Of a DNA stretch of 64,000 nucleotides, positions 1 through 8,869 are shown piece by piece; position 1 is the first letter of the stretch; each line of letters opens with the position of its first letter. The position numbers were made by a program, and so were the translations under genes. The notes under the pieces are model-generated. The model had not been told where the DNA came from. It worked only from the letters and a program-made list of their open reading frames with translations, and did no database searches. The DNA is from Fuerstiella sp. (GTDB lineage: Bacteria > Planctomycetota > Planctomycetia > Planctomycetales > Planctomycetaceae), in assembly GCA_022447185.1 (NCBI GenBank), contig JAKVAY010000054.1, positions 1 to 64,000 on the forward strand, in the 5' to 3' direction.

Positions 1-2097
1 TTCGTTTAACAGACCAAGTGACTGCAGCGGGGTGCTCGTTCGTCCCCGACGAACACAACTGGACTCACGATCGGGAGCGTCAAACAAAGTCATCATCGGA
101 TGAGGGCTTGTACGTTTCCAGTAAACGTAAAGGCTGCGGCGGTTGACCTGCGGCTGTTTGTCGGGAACGTACTGTTTCGTGTTGCTGCCGGGATGCGCCA
201 TCGCTTTCCACATTCCCGTGGGCTGAAATGGTTTAACTCCTTCGCCTCCCATGTGCGGATCCAGCAGATTGCCGGACCACAGTCCGATGTCGCGCAGGAC
301 TTCAGCATCCAGACGGTAGCCCGGACCACGTGACCACAACCGATTTTCAGGATCACTAATCTCCGAACGCATCGCGGATGACTGCCGAAATGTCCGGCTG
401 CTGACCATCAGACGCAGCATATGCCTGAGATCCCAGCCGCTGTCCTGAAGCTCCACCGCCAGCCAGTCCAGGAGTTCCGGATGAGTCGCCTGCTGTCCCT
501 GGAGTCCAAAGTCTTCAGGTGTCCTCACCAGTCCGTGTCCAAACGTCCTTTGCCAGATACGATTGACCATCACACGGGAAACAAGCGGATGTTCTCTGGA
601 AGTCAGCCAGCGAGCCAGTCCCAGTCGATTTGACGGTGCGCCGGACGGCAGCTCACCCATCACGCTCAGGACTCCCGGCTGCAGTTCTTCCCCGGTGGGG
701 AGATGATATTCACCCCGTTGAAGTAACCGAGTCGTCCGCGGCTGCTCCAGGTCGTCGGCCACAAGTGTTGTGGTAAATCCTTCCTGAGCCGCCATGATCT
801 TCTGCGTCAGGTTGCGGGATTCCTGGGCCACAGACAGTGAACGAAACGGACCGTCATCCGCCGCCAGCAGATTCAGACGGGCCTCCTCGTCAGACTCAGC
901 CCACTGACCGGCCTGATCCTCAGTCAGTTCCCCGTCGGAAACCAGTGATTCCGCTTTTTCAATCAGCTGATGACGAACCGTCATCAGTTGCTGCCAGTCC
1001 CTCCACGCCTGCTGGTCACTCGGGACTCTGAGTGTCGGTCCAAATTCATACGCATTGCTGTCCATGGGTGGTTCGGCGGTGCTGTTGAAAAAGGCCAGCA
1101 GCTGGTAGTACTCCCGCTGAGGAATCGGATCGTATTTGTGAGTATGACAGCGAGCACAGATCAGCGACATTCCCAGAAACACGGTCCCCAAGTTCTCAGT
1201 CCGGTCGAAATTGTTCTTCGCCTGGAACTCCTCCGGAAGGGCACCTCCTTCGGCAGTCGTTGGATTCATTCTGACATAGCCGGTGGCAATCAGCTGTGCC
1301 ATTGACGGATCCGGAAAAAGATCCCCGGCCAGCTGCCACGTAATGAACTGGTCCAGCGGCAGGTTGTCATTCATGGCACGAACAACCCAGTCACGGTAGG
1401 GATAGATCCCCCGACGATTATCCAGATGCAGTCCGTGAGTGTCACCATAGCGTACAGCGTCCAGCCAGTACCGAGCCTGATGTTCACCATATCGCGGACT
1501 GTTCAGTAACTCTGACACCAGGCTGTCCCAGGATTCTGCCGTCTCATCAGCCAGGAATCTCCGGAGCTGTTCCGGTTCCGGAGGAAGTCCGGTGAGCGTC
1601 AGGGCGACCCGACGAGCCAGCGTTGAACGACTGGCCGGCTTCGCCAGGGACAGGTTCTCTGACTTCAGCCGTTTCTGAATGAAATAATCGACAGGATTGA
1701 CGGTATCATCCGATCGCGGCTGTTTTCGTGGTGCCACAAATGCCCAGTGTTTCGCAAAATCCCCGCCCTCCTGAATCCATCGCGACAGGAGTTCTTTTTC
1801 AGCCACTGTCAGTTGTCGATCAGCTTCTGCCGGCGGCATCGGGTCTTCAGCATCATGAATCCTTTCTATAAGGGCACTGGACGCAGGGTCCGCCTGGTTG
1901 ACGACACGGTACCCTCCACGGTCACGAGTTGCATCACCCGGACTGTCAAGTCGCAGATCGGTGTCGGCATTGATATCCGGTCCGTGACAAACGAAACATT
2001 TGTTGGACAGGATTGGCAGAATCTCGCGGGAAAAATCAACCGGCTCCGCAGCAAAGCTGGCAGAGATCGTCAGAATCACAGTAATTAGCAGACGCAT
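1..2097 (-). CDS. Planctomycete cytochrome/DUF1549-DUF1553 secreted protein (partial)
   Basis: The frame is open from an ATG at 2097 to the left window edge (699 codons), so the C-terminus is missing. Residues 1-17 form a signal peptide. A PSCyt1-type haem site CFVCH lies at about residues 34-38, and a second CxxCH (CARCHTHKYDP) at about 313, inside the DUF1549 (PSCyt2) region. The last visible part carries DUF1553 (PSD1) hallmarks: ENRLWSRGP, then RLDAE, then FDAPDRE, and TPLQSLGLLNE just before the edge. This family is expanded in Planctomycetes and is exported to the periplasm or paryphoplasm. Its biochemical role is unproven, though it is often linked to polysaccharide or sulfated-sugar utilisation clusters. 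In such clusters a DUF1501 gene usually follows, which would lie left of the window. Family assignment is sure; function is not. Confidence 0.93.
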   Translation of the reverse strand, partial: MRLLITVILTISASFAAEPVDFSREILPILSNKCFVCHGPDINADTDLRLDSPGDATRDRGGYRVVNQADPASSALIERIHDAEDPMPPAEADRQLTVAEKELLSRWIQEGGDFAKHWAFVAPRKQPRSDDTVNPVDYFIQKRLKSENLSLAKPASRSTLARRVALTLTGLPPEPEQLRRFLADETAESWDSLVSELLNSPRYGEHQARYWLDAVRYGDTHGLHLDNRRGIYPYRDWVVRAMNDNLPLDQFITWQLAGDLFPDPSMAQLIATGYVRMNPTTAEGGALPEEFQAKNNFDRTENLGTVFLGMSLICARCHTHKYDPIPQREYYQLLAFFNSTAEPPMDSNAYEFGPTLRVPSDQQAWRDWQQLMTVRHQLIEKAESLVSDGELTEDQAGQWAESDEEARLNLLAADDGPFRSLSVAQESRNLTQKIMAAQEGFTTTLVADDLEQPRTTRLLQRGEYHLPTGEELQPGVLSVMGELPSGAPSNRLGLARWLTSREHPLVSRVMVNRIWQRTFGHGLVRTPEDFGLQGQQATHPELLDWLAVELQDSGWDLRHMLRLMVSSRTFRQSSAMRSEISDPENRLWSRGPGYRLDAEVLRDIGLWSGNLLDPHMGGEGVKPFQPTGMWKAMAHPGSNTKQYVPDKQPQVNRRSLYVYWKRTSPHPMMTLFDAPDRESSCVRRGRTSTPLQSLGLLNE

Positions 2098-2233
2098 AGA
2101 CACAGGATCTGTCGTGGAACAGAGAAACAGGTGTATTCCCGATGCACAATCGGGCCTCATAATTTGTTGGCGAGTCAATTCTGATCCCTACCAGGCAGCT
2201 CGTAAAGCCAAACCTCGGGCGTTGGTACACGAT

Positions 2234-2257
2234 TGCCCTGTTAAGTGCCCTGTTAAG
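2234..2257. repeat. 12-bp perfect tandem direct repeat
   Basis: TGCCCTGTTAAG occurs twice in immediate succession at 2234-2245 and 2246-2257. It lies about 280 bp before nrdR and 137 bp before the start of the minus-strand cytochrome gene. It does not resemble the A/T-rich NrdR box. It could be an operator pair or a chance duplication. Confidence 0.85.
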
Positions 2258-2436
2258 AGTGAAACCTGAATCCCGAACCGGGAATTTTCCGCAGCAGGAA
2301 CCAATGTTCCGGATCAGACATATCCGGCGATTCCGGACTCTCGATCTGAATGCCAGTAATATTCAACGCATTGAGGCCTTCTGAGTTCCCGGTACCAGTC
2401 AGAAAAACCTGACACCTGAATCCATTTAGTCACCGA

Positions 2437-2464
2437 TTGTGTTGCGGCATCCCGCTGTTACAAT
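2437..2464 (+). promoter_or_regulatory. Candidate sigma-70-type promoter of nrdR
   Basis: TTGTGT at 2437-2442 and TACAAT at 2459-2464 are separated by 16 bp, about 70 bp before the nrdR start. The -10 matches consensus at five of six positions and the -35 at only three, so this is a weak call by eye. Confidence 0.3.
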
Positions 2465-2534
2465 TGAGACCACAATCGCAGGGCGGGCCTATCACTCAAC
2501 GACCTGCGAGCAATTCCTGATTGAGTTGCAAGCC

Positions 2535-3005
2535 ATGCGTTGTCCGTTTTGCCAGCATGACGAGACTAAGGTCATTGACTCACGCACGAGTCAGGATTTC
2601 TCAATTCGACGACGTCGACAATGTCTCAGTTGCGAGCGTCGCTTCACGACTTATGAACGCATTGAAGAATCCCCCGTCAAAGTCGTAAAAAAGGATGGTT
2701 CGCGAATTGCATTCGATCGGGGCAAGATTCGTTTCGGAATCGAGAAAGCCTGTTATAAGCGCCCGGTGAGTGACCATCAGATCGATCAGGTTGTCGCAGA
2801 CGTCGAAGCAGCGATCTACGAAGACGGCCTTCGTGAAGTTCCGTCACGCCAGATTGGGGAAATGGTATTCAACGCTCTTCGTGACCTCGACAAAGTCGCC
2901 TTCGTCAGATTTGCATCAGTGTATCGAGAGTTCAAAGACGTCAATGACTTCGTCGACGAACTTCAGCCGATCCTGGATGATAGAAACCGGTCCACCGTGG
3001 ACTAG
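2535..3005 (+). CDS. nrdR: Transcriptional repressor NrdR
   Basis: A 156-residue protein of the usual NrdR length. Residues 3-33 form the zinc ribbon, with C3xxC6 and C30xxC33 and the basic stretch RRRRQC between them. An ATP-cone domain follows (about 47-137), with VKKDGSR at its start and [11 protein letters not shown] near its end. NrdR senses ATP/dATP and represses ribonucleotide reductase genes. The frame could open 32 codons earlier, but every NrdR begins with MxCPxC, so the ATG at 2535 is chosen. No nrd genes are visible here, so its targets lie elsewhere. comEC begins 8 bp after its stop, which suggests co-transcription. Confidence 0.96.
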   Translation: MRCPFCQHDETKVIDSRTSQDFSIRRRRQCLSCERRFTTYERIEESPVKVVKKDGSRIAFDRGKIRFGIEKACYKRPVSDHQIDQVVADVEAAIYEDGLREVPSRQIGEMVFNALRDLDKVAFVRFASVYREFKDVNDFVDELQPILDDRNRSTVD

Positions 3006-3013
3006 GTCAGCGC

Positions 3014-5509
3014 ATGAATTTTGGCAGCCAACCAGTCCATCGGATCGCTGCCACAGCATTCGCTCTGTCATTCGGAACCGTGACAGCTGAATTTATCGCG
3101 GTGTCACCAGCAGTCTGTCTGTTTGCCGCCTGGGGGCTCTTCACGGCCGGATTTGTGCCTGGTCGACTGCAGTGGATTTCAGTCACGCATCACAAACAGC
3201 TGCGACTCCTGTCACTGATCGTTGCAGTCGGATTCCTCTCAGCAGTACGGTGGACGCTGATCCTGCAGGAACACTCGGTGTGTCCGGTCCACAAACTGGC
3301 ACAACGAGACAATCTCAGCATGGTCGTCGACGTTGTTATCACGTCGGTACCTGTCGAGTACCAACGACCGTCATCCAAACTGACTTCACAGCGTGATACC
3401 AGCCGTTGGCAGACCAGATTTATCGCTGAAAGTGTGGCAATCCATGTAGACGGTGAACCGACGCCCACAGACGGAACGATTCGAGTTTTCGTTGCCGGCC
3501 GGGCTGCCAGAAGATTTCGACGAGGCGAAACCGTACGCATGACTGGACGGTTATCGTGGCCACAAAGTCCCGGCAATCCCGGTGAGTTTGATTTCGCGAC
3601 ATTTCTCAGACGACGCAGTTGCGTCGGAATGTTTTTTGTCGCTCATCCGGACGGTGTGCACACACTGAAGAAAGTTGGTCCCGCAACTCCGGTGTACTGG
3701 CTGACGTGGCTGCGCCGGGCAGCGGAATCAGCGATCCATAACTCGATTGATCCGGAATACAGAGGAATTGCTGCGGCGCTGCTGCTGGGAAGTCGGAGTG
3801 AGATTCGAACGGAAACGAATGAGATCTTTGTTGGAAGCGGGACCATGCACCTGCTGGCGATTTCCGGACTGCACATCGGCATCTTATGTTTGCTTCTGAT
3901 TCGAATGGGACACTGGCTGCTGATTCCCTGGAATCAACGTCTGGTGCTGATTGCGTTGTTCTGCGTTGTTTATGCGTTGATAACGGATTTGCGTCCGTCC
4001 GTTGTGCGGGCAACCGTTTTCGCAGCACTGTTCACAATGTCGCAGGTCACGCTGCGGCAGGTGGCACTCTCTTCCATCATCGGTCAGACAGCCTGTCTGA
4101 TGTTACTGTGGCACCCATATCTTATCTTCGACACGGGTGCCTGGCTTTCATTTCTCTCGGTCACAGGCCTGGCCTGGGCTGCGGGAACCGCTCCACTGAA
4201 CGCACTTCGAGATACGATTGGAACTTCCCCTCTTCAGTCTGTCACCCCTCTGACACCCGGAGAACATCTGTGGGAAGTTCTGCTGCAGATTCATCACTGG
4301 CTGTCGTCACGCTACCGTCCAATGCTCTGGATCATGGCGGCGACGATTCCGCTGACGGCGTGGTCATTCCACGTCATCTCTCCCGTCGGACTCATCGTCA
4401 ATGTTGTTCTGATCCCGTGGACCATGTTGACACTGTGGCTGGGCTTCGCCTCGATTCTTGCAGGAACACTGCTCCCATTGATCCCCAATGTGGCGGGCAC
4501 CGGATTCTCATTGATGCTCGGCGGTCTGACATCAATGGTCAAAACTGCGTCCAGTATTGGGTTTGGACATCTCTACGTTGCTGATCTACCTCCGTGGTTT
4601 CTGCCGATGTGGTACACTCTTTTAATCACAGTCGTCGGTATCAGAAAAAAGCAGCATAAACTGATCACCTGGTTGATGCTGTGCGGATGCACCTCTGTGG
4701 CACTGTGGAACCGCGCAGACTTAGATTTCGACACGGGTCTCCGCTGCACTTTTCTGGCAATTGGGCACGGCAACGCCACTGTTGTCGAGTTTCCCTCCGG
4801 TCAAATTATGCTTGTAGATGCCGGAGCGATGAATCGCGGTGACCGCGCTGGCGAGCAGGTGAGTCGATTTCTTTGGCACCGCGGATATCGCATGATCAAT
4901 TCGATCGTCGTGTCGCATGCTGACGCGGATCATTTTAACGCACTCGGGACCATATTGACCCGCTTTCCGGTTGGCGAGTTGCTGCTGTCGAAAAAATTCA
5001 TACGCAATGGTTCTGTCGCCGCTCAGCAACTGATCGCTTTAGCGACGAAAAACCACGTTCCCGTTCGTATTACGGGTCATGGTGATTCGTTTACGATCGA
5101 CAGCACAGATGTTCGGATACTCCAGGCGTCCCCAGACCACCTTGAAGATGCACAATCTGACAATGAAAAAAGCCTTGTCGTCAGAATTCGATTCGGTGGC
5201 AGGACGGTCGTATTACCGGGAGACCTTGAAGGTAATGCCCTGAAAAACATTCTCCCTCAATTGTCACATGCCGACGTGCTGGTGAGCCCCCATCACGGTT
5301 CCCTCAGGGCAAACATCCCTGCCGTTGCTGATCAATTGACACCCCAGCATGTTGTCATCAGCGCCCGAGACGACAGAAATCGACGACAACTCGCTGAGAT
5401 TTACAACAGTTCCCTCTTACATTTTACCAGCATTTGCGGAGCGACTGGGATCGAAATCACACGTCCCGGCACGCTTACCGTCCATGAATTCCTGCCATCG
5501 ACTCCTTGA
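3014..5509 (+). CDS. comEC: ComEC/Rec2-type competence DNA channel
   Basis: An 831-residue polytopic membrane protein with the three-part ComEC layout. The N-terminal hydrophobic and OB-like DUF4131 region covers about residues 10-190. The competence membrane domain (about 245-510) carries the signature HLLAISGLHIG near residue 277. A C-terminal metallo-beta-lactamase-like domain (about 575-831) carries SHADADH near 635, GDLEG, and SPHHGS near 760. ComEC moves single-stranded DNA across the inner membrane, and the C-terminal domain is thought to act as the nuclease. It is nearly contiguous with nrdR. A second competence-type gene, comF, lies at 60.5 kb. All key motifs look intact. Confidence 0.95.
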   Translation: MNFGSQPVHRIAATAFALSFGTVTAEFIAVSPAVCLFAAWGLFTAGFVPGRLQWISVTHHKQLRLLSLIVAVGFLSAVRWTLILQEHSVCPVHKLAQRDNLSMVVDVVITSVPVEYQRPSSKLTSQRDTSRWQTRFIAESVAIHVDGEPTPTDGTIRVFVAGRAARRFRRGETVRMTGRLSWPQSPGNPGEFDFATFLRRRSCVGMFFVAHPDGVHTLKKVGPATPVYWLTWLRRAAESAIHNSIDPEYRGIAAALLLGSRSEIRTETNEIFVGSGTMHLLAISGLHIGILCLLLIRMGHWLLIPWNQRLVLIALFCVVYALITDLRPSVVRATVFAALFTMSQVTLRQVALSSIIGQTACLMLLWHPYLIFDTGAWLSFLSVTGLAWAAGTAPLNALRDTIGTSPLQSVTPLTPGEHLWEVLLQIHHWLSSRYRPMLWIMAATIPLTAWSFHVISPVGLIVNVVLIPWTMLTLWLGFASILAGTLLPLIPNVAGTGFSLMLGGLTSMVKTASSIGFGHLYVADLPPWFLPMWYTLLITVVGIRKKQHKLITWLMLCGCTSVALWNRADLDFDTGLRCTFLAIGHGNATVVEFPSGQIMLVDAGAMNRGDRAGEQVSRFLWHRGYRMINSIVVSHADADHFNALGTILTRFPVGELLLSKKFIRNGSVAAQQLIALATKNHVPVRITGHGDSFTIDSTDVRILQASPDHLEDAQSDNEKSLVVRIRFGGRTVVLPGDLEGNALKNILPQLSHADVLVSPHHGSLRANIPAVADQLTPQHVVISARDDRNRRQLAEIYNSSLLHFTSICGATGIEITRPGTLTVHEFLPSTP

Positions 5510-5616
5510 TAATTCTGTCGGATTTTTCCGGTTCAGTCACAAACCCCTCGTCGGAATCTGTCGTAGAATACTGCGAGACCTGAGATGATTGAGATTTCGT
5601 CCATTGATAAGGATCA

Positions 5617-5982
5617 ATGATGAGCGTTCCACAAACCACTGATGAACTAAGGCAGAAACGATGCGTGCCATGCGAAGGCGGCGTCCCAAAACTGAGCCAC
5701 GATGAAATCCAGCAGCAACTGGGACTGGTCGACGGCTGGACTGTTCGCAGTGATCCGGATCGGATCCGAAAAACGTGGACGGTGAGAAACTTTGTTGCCG
5801 GAATGTCGTTCTTCGAAAAAGTCACAGAGTTGGCAGAATCCGAAGGTCATCATCCTGATTTGCACCTGCACGGTTACCGTAATGTCGAAATCGAAATCTG
5901 GACTCACGCGATCGGTGGCTTATCTCTGAACGACTTCATTCTGGCAGCCGCAATTAACGACTTACCGATCGAACTCACCTGA
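5617..5982 (+). CDS. phhB: Pterin-4a-carbinolamine dehydratase
   Basis: A 121-residue protein of the PCD/DCoH family. It dehydrates 4a-hydroxytetrahydrobiopterin to quinonoid dihydropterin, which regenerates the cofactor of aromatic amino acid hydroxylases. The family signature EGHHPDLHLHGYRNVEI lies at about residues 75-91, followed by WTHAIGGLSLNDF. The first 25 residues are an extension rich in charged residues, including a CVPCEGG motif common in bacterial members. Two ATGs lie in tandem (5617 and 5620). AAGGA at 5609-5613 spaces slightly better with the second. No aromatic hydroxylase is encoded nearby. Confidence 0.93.
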   Translation: MMSVPQTTDELRQKRCVPCEGGVPKLSHDEIQQQLGLVDGWTVRSDPDRIRKTWTVRNFVAGMSFFEKVTELAESEGHHPDLHLHGYRNVEIEIWTHAIGGLSLNDFILAAAINDLPIELT

Positions 5983-6144
5983 TAAAGGCAGTGCCATAGA
6001 CCTGTTTCAAGCGACCGCTTCTCGGTGAGCCGGGCAATCCGCTGGTCACTCTCCAGTATGCGTTCAGCAGACAGGCATGTGACGTCATAAAAAACTCAAG
6101 TAATTCCAACTCAATTCATATTTACACCGGAGAAGACCCGTCGC

Positions 6145-7416
6145 ATGCAGCTTCCTCAAATGGCCACCGTTCATCAACGATTTGACGCTCCACGTATTGA
6201 CGACATTGCTGCGACCGTCCACGCTCAGATCGAGAGGCTGAGCCTCAACGATCAGGTTCGTCCGGGAGACTCGCTGGCAATTACGGCCGGCAGCCGCGGT
6301 ATCGCAAATATCGGAGACATCATCGCAGCAACAGTCGACGCCGTACGGGCTGCAGGTGTGGACCCCTTTATCGTTCCCGCAATGGGCAGCCATGGCGGAG
6401 GAACGGCGGAAGGTCAGGTGGAAGTTCTGGCCAGTCTGGGTATCACCGAAGAACTGGTCAAGGCACCGATTCGGTCGTCTATGGAAACCGTGGTCGTCAC
6501 AGAAACGACATCCGGAGTTCCTGTCCATTTCGACCGGCTCGCCAGCGAGGCAGATCATGTTCTGATTGTAAACCGAGTCAAACCTCACACACGATTCGTT
6601 GGTCCGATTGAGTCCGGACTGCACAAAATGATGCTCATTGGGTTGGGAAAACACAAAGGTGCGAGCATTTATCATCGTGCAATTCTGGCGCACAGTTTTC
6701 CTGAAATCCTGGCAGATGTGGCCAAAGTCGTACTGGAAAAGTGTGGCGTCGTTGGTGGACTGGCAATTGTCGAAAACGCACTGGATGAAACCGCGTTGAT
6801 CGAAGCTGTGTCTCCGAATGCGTTTGCGGAGCGCGAAGCGGAGCTGCTGAAGCAGGCCAGTGACTGGTTACCATCCTTGCCGGTCGCTGAGTGTGACCTG
6901 TTGATCATTGATCAAATTGGCAAGGATATCAGCGGTTCCGGAATGGATACCAACGTGGTCGGTCGAAAATTTTTGGATCATATGGCAACACCCGATGACC
7001 GAGTGTCCTGCCGTCGCATCATGGTCCGCTCGCTCTCCAGGAAAACGAATGGAAATGCCAGTGGAATTGGCATCGCGGAATTCACAACTCAAAGTTGTGT
7101 GGATCTGGTGGACCCGATCAAGACAGGAATCAATTGCATCACCGCGCTGCATCCGGAAGGTGCGATGATTCCCATTACTCTTCCCAATGATCGCGAGGCT
7201 GTCGAGGCAGCTCTCAAGACGATTGGCTTGACAGAACCCGAGAATGCAAAAGTGATTCAGATCTCCGACACGCTGCACCTCGACGTTATCCGGGCATCTG
7301 AGACGTGTCTTGACGAGATCGGCAGCTGCGACAGCAGAACGATTGCAAACGATCTGTCCCCGATTTCATTCGACTCAAATGGAAACATGAGCAATCTGCG
7401 TGACTTAAGAAAATAA
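6145..7416 (+). CDS. LarA-like (DUF2088) nickel-pincer racemase/epimerase family protein
   Basis: A 423-residue protein with the layout of the lactate racemase (LarA) superfamily. The N-terminal half contains ITAGSRGIAN, AMGSHGGGTAEGQ (LarA-type catalytic histidine region), and NRVKPHTRFVGPIESGLHK followed by GLGKHKGA. The latter stretch matches the place where LarA has its second histidine and the lysine that holds the nickel-pincer nucleotide. The C-terminal half (about 250-400) contains SGSGMDTNVVGR. Members interconvert hydroxyacid stereoisomers or are uncharacterised. None of the cofactor genes larB, larC or larE is present in the window, so the substrate and the pincer dependence are open. 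A degenerate citrate synthase homologue follows 150-190 bp downstream on the same strand. Confidence 0.75.
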   Translation: MQLPQMATVHQRFDAPRIDDIAATVHAQIERLSLNDQVRPGDSLAITAGSRGIANIGDIIAATVDAVRAAGVDPFIVPAMGSHGGGTAEGQVEVLASLGITEELVKAPIRSSMETVVVTETTSGVPVHFDRLASEADHVLIVNRVKPHTRFVGPIESGLHKMMLIGLGKHKGASIYHRAILAHSFPEILADVAKVVLEKCGVVGGLAIVENALDETALIEAVSPNAFAEREAELLKQASDWLPSLPVAECDLLIIDQIGKDISGSGMDTNVVGRKFLDHMATPDDRVSCRRIMVRSLSRKTNGNASGIGIAEFTTQSCVDLVDPIKTGINCITALHPEGAMIPITLPNDREAVEAALKTIGLTEPENAKVIQISDTLHLDVIRASETCLDEIGSCDSRTIANDLSPISFDSNGNMSNLRDLRK

Positions 7417-7566
7417 AAAAACTGCCATCAATCCGTTTGTAATCGCCTCCGGAAACCAACGACTCTCGACCGATTGGCTTGCTCACCTGTACGGGCAGAT
7501 TACACTCATTGGTGTTGGTCTGGCCAGGATGCCGGGCCTCTGAAACAGGAACCCCCTTGTTGAAGA

Positions 7567-8778
7567 GTGGTCTGTACAAATGCAGGCCTGTCGGAACGGA
7601 TTCTTATCATGGAGTCTCACCAGGGTCACGCTGACTACGTTTCGGATGGGCTAAAACGGCTCGTTCACGACATCAACACCTCTGCACGCGGTGATGTATC
7701 GGGTTTGAGCCACGTTGTCTGCGGGTCCTCGAAACTGGCTGGATTCTCGCAGGATCGCGTCGAGTACTGCGGAGTTGATATCGCCGATCTTGTCGACGCT
7801 GTTCCATTCGAAACAGTCGTCTGGTTACTGTTAACGGGAAAGCTGCCGAACAATGAACAGCTGTCCGACGCCGCTGCAATCATGGAAGAGTCGGCTTTTG
7901 TAGAACAGTCAGCTTGCGAGGCACTCTCCGGGTTGCCGTTGAGAACGCGCCCTCTGGAACTACTGCCGCTGGCGGTCTCAATGCTGTCGTACTTTGATCC
8001 CATACCGATTGACAGAAGTCCTGCCGACACCAGGTCCCGTGTGTGGCGGATTCTTGCTCAGTTACCAGTCCTTCTTGCCTGCGGGCTGGGCGACGACGCA
8101 CCTGAGGATTGTATGGACACATTCGCGGCATCCCGGTCAACCTTGGCCAGCGCCATTCTGCAGCTGGTCAGAGGACAGTGTGGAGGGCATAATCGACATT
8201 CGCCGCATTCTTCTCTGGAAGAAGATGCGATGAATGTAGTCCTGACTTGCCAGTGCCTGACAGAATTACGGCCCGCCTGCTTTGCCGCACGATTCTTCGG
8301 CAGCACGGTGGACGATGTCCTCCCTTCGGTTCGGTCAGCCGCTTCTCTTTATGTTGCTCAAATGAGAAACGATCCCTACGAATGGATCGGTTCACGCCTT
8401 CGATCATTTGACTCACCGGATCACGCTGAATCATGGCTCCAGAGCAGAAACGATCAATTGATTCCATTCGGATTCACGGTTGAAGAAACAGATCCAAGGT
8501 CATCAATCCTGCAGCAGGCTGCGCAACGACTGCTGGGAAGCAAAGACCGAATTCATATTGCTGCGTGTGCGGAACGACTGGAAACATTGATGGCCCGGAG
8601 TGATCGCTACCCAACGATGGACTGGAGTGCTTCCGTCGTACTGACACTGCTCGATGTAAAACCTGAGAGGATGTCACTGGCGATTGCGCTGGCTCGCACG
8701 GTCGGCTGGGCCGCTCAGGCCATCGATCAAAATGCCAGCGGAGTCACTCTCATGCCGCAACTGCACTATGCACTGTGA
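7567..8778 (+). CDS. Citrate synthase-family protein with degraded active site
   Basis: A 403-residue protein from a GTG at 7567; an ATG at 7609 (MESHQGH) is an equally good start. The fold-level match to citrate synthase is clear: YCGVDIADLVD, then FETVVWLLLTGKLP, an all-helical body, and VGWAAQAIDQ near the end. The expected LHGGAN histidine is replaced by a region reading SAASLYVAQMRNDP. The second histidine motif (GFGHxxY) appears as PFGFTVEETDPR, without histidine. The C-terminal arginine motif is lost, while TMDW keeps an aspartate. Catalysis as a normal citrate synthase is therefore doubtful. It may be regulatory, bind another acyl-CoA, or be decaying, although the frame is intact. It follows the LarA-like gene. 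Confidence 0.8.
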   Translation: MVCTNAGLSERILIMESHQGHADYVSDGLKRLVHDINTSARGDVSGLSHVVCGSSKLAGFSQDRVEYCGVDIADLVDAVPFETVVWLLLTGKLPNNEQLSDAAAIMEESAFVEQSACEALSGLPLRTRPLELLPLAVSMLSYFDPIPIDRSPADTRSRVWRILAQLPVLLACGLGDDAPEDCMDTFAASRSTLASAILQLVRGQCGGHNRHSPHSSLEEDAMNVVLTCQCLTELRPACFAARFFGSTVDDVLPSVRSAASLYVAQMRNDPYEWIGSRLRSFDSPDHAESWLQSRNDQLIPFGFTVEETDPRSSILQQAAQRLLGSKDRIHIAACAERLETLMARSDRYPTMDWSASVVLTLLDVKPERMSLAIALARTVGWAAQAIDQNASGVTLMPQLHYAL

Positions 8779-8811
8779 GTCAGTCAGCGCGGGTAGCCAC
8801 ATGCGTTCGGT

Positions 8812-8837
8812 TGTGTGTGTGTGTGTGTGTGTGTGTG
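8812..8837. repeat. (TG)13 microsatellite between convergent genes
   Basis: Thirteen perfect TG dinucleotides in the 91-bp gap between the convergent 3' ends of the citrate synthase homologue and mobA. Long dinucleotide runs are uncommon in bacterial genomes and are prone to slippage. The placement outside coding sequence argues against phase variation of a protein. Confidence 0.95.
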
Positions 8838-8869
8838 CATCGGTCACTACAAAATTCGCCACGGCTCAC

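Larger units (their letters stand above)
2098..2534. other. Divergent intergenic region upstream of nrdR
   Basis: No convincing gene lies between the divergent starts at 2097 (minus) and 2535 (plus). The region contains a perfect 12-bp tandem repeat (2234-2257), a short TCCCG/CGGGA palindrome (2271-2283) and a candidate nrdR promoter (2437-2464). Small open frames here show no recognisable protein. Confidence 0.5.

Noticed and set aside
2234-2257. NrdR box before nrdR
   Set aside because: The repeat is not the A/T-rich palindromic NrdR box.
3886-4584. 232-codon plus-strand open frame
   Set aside because: It lies in a second frame inside comEC and has no domain; comEC motifs are continuous across it.
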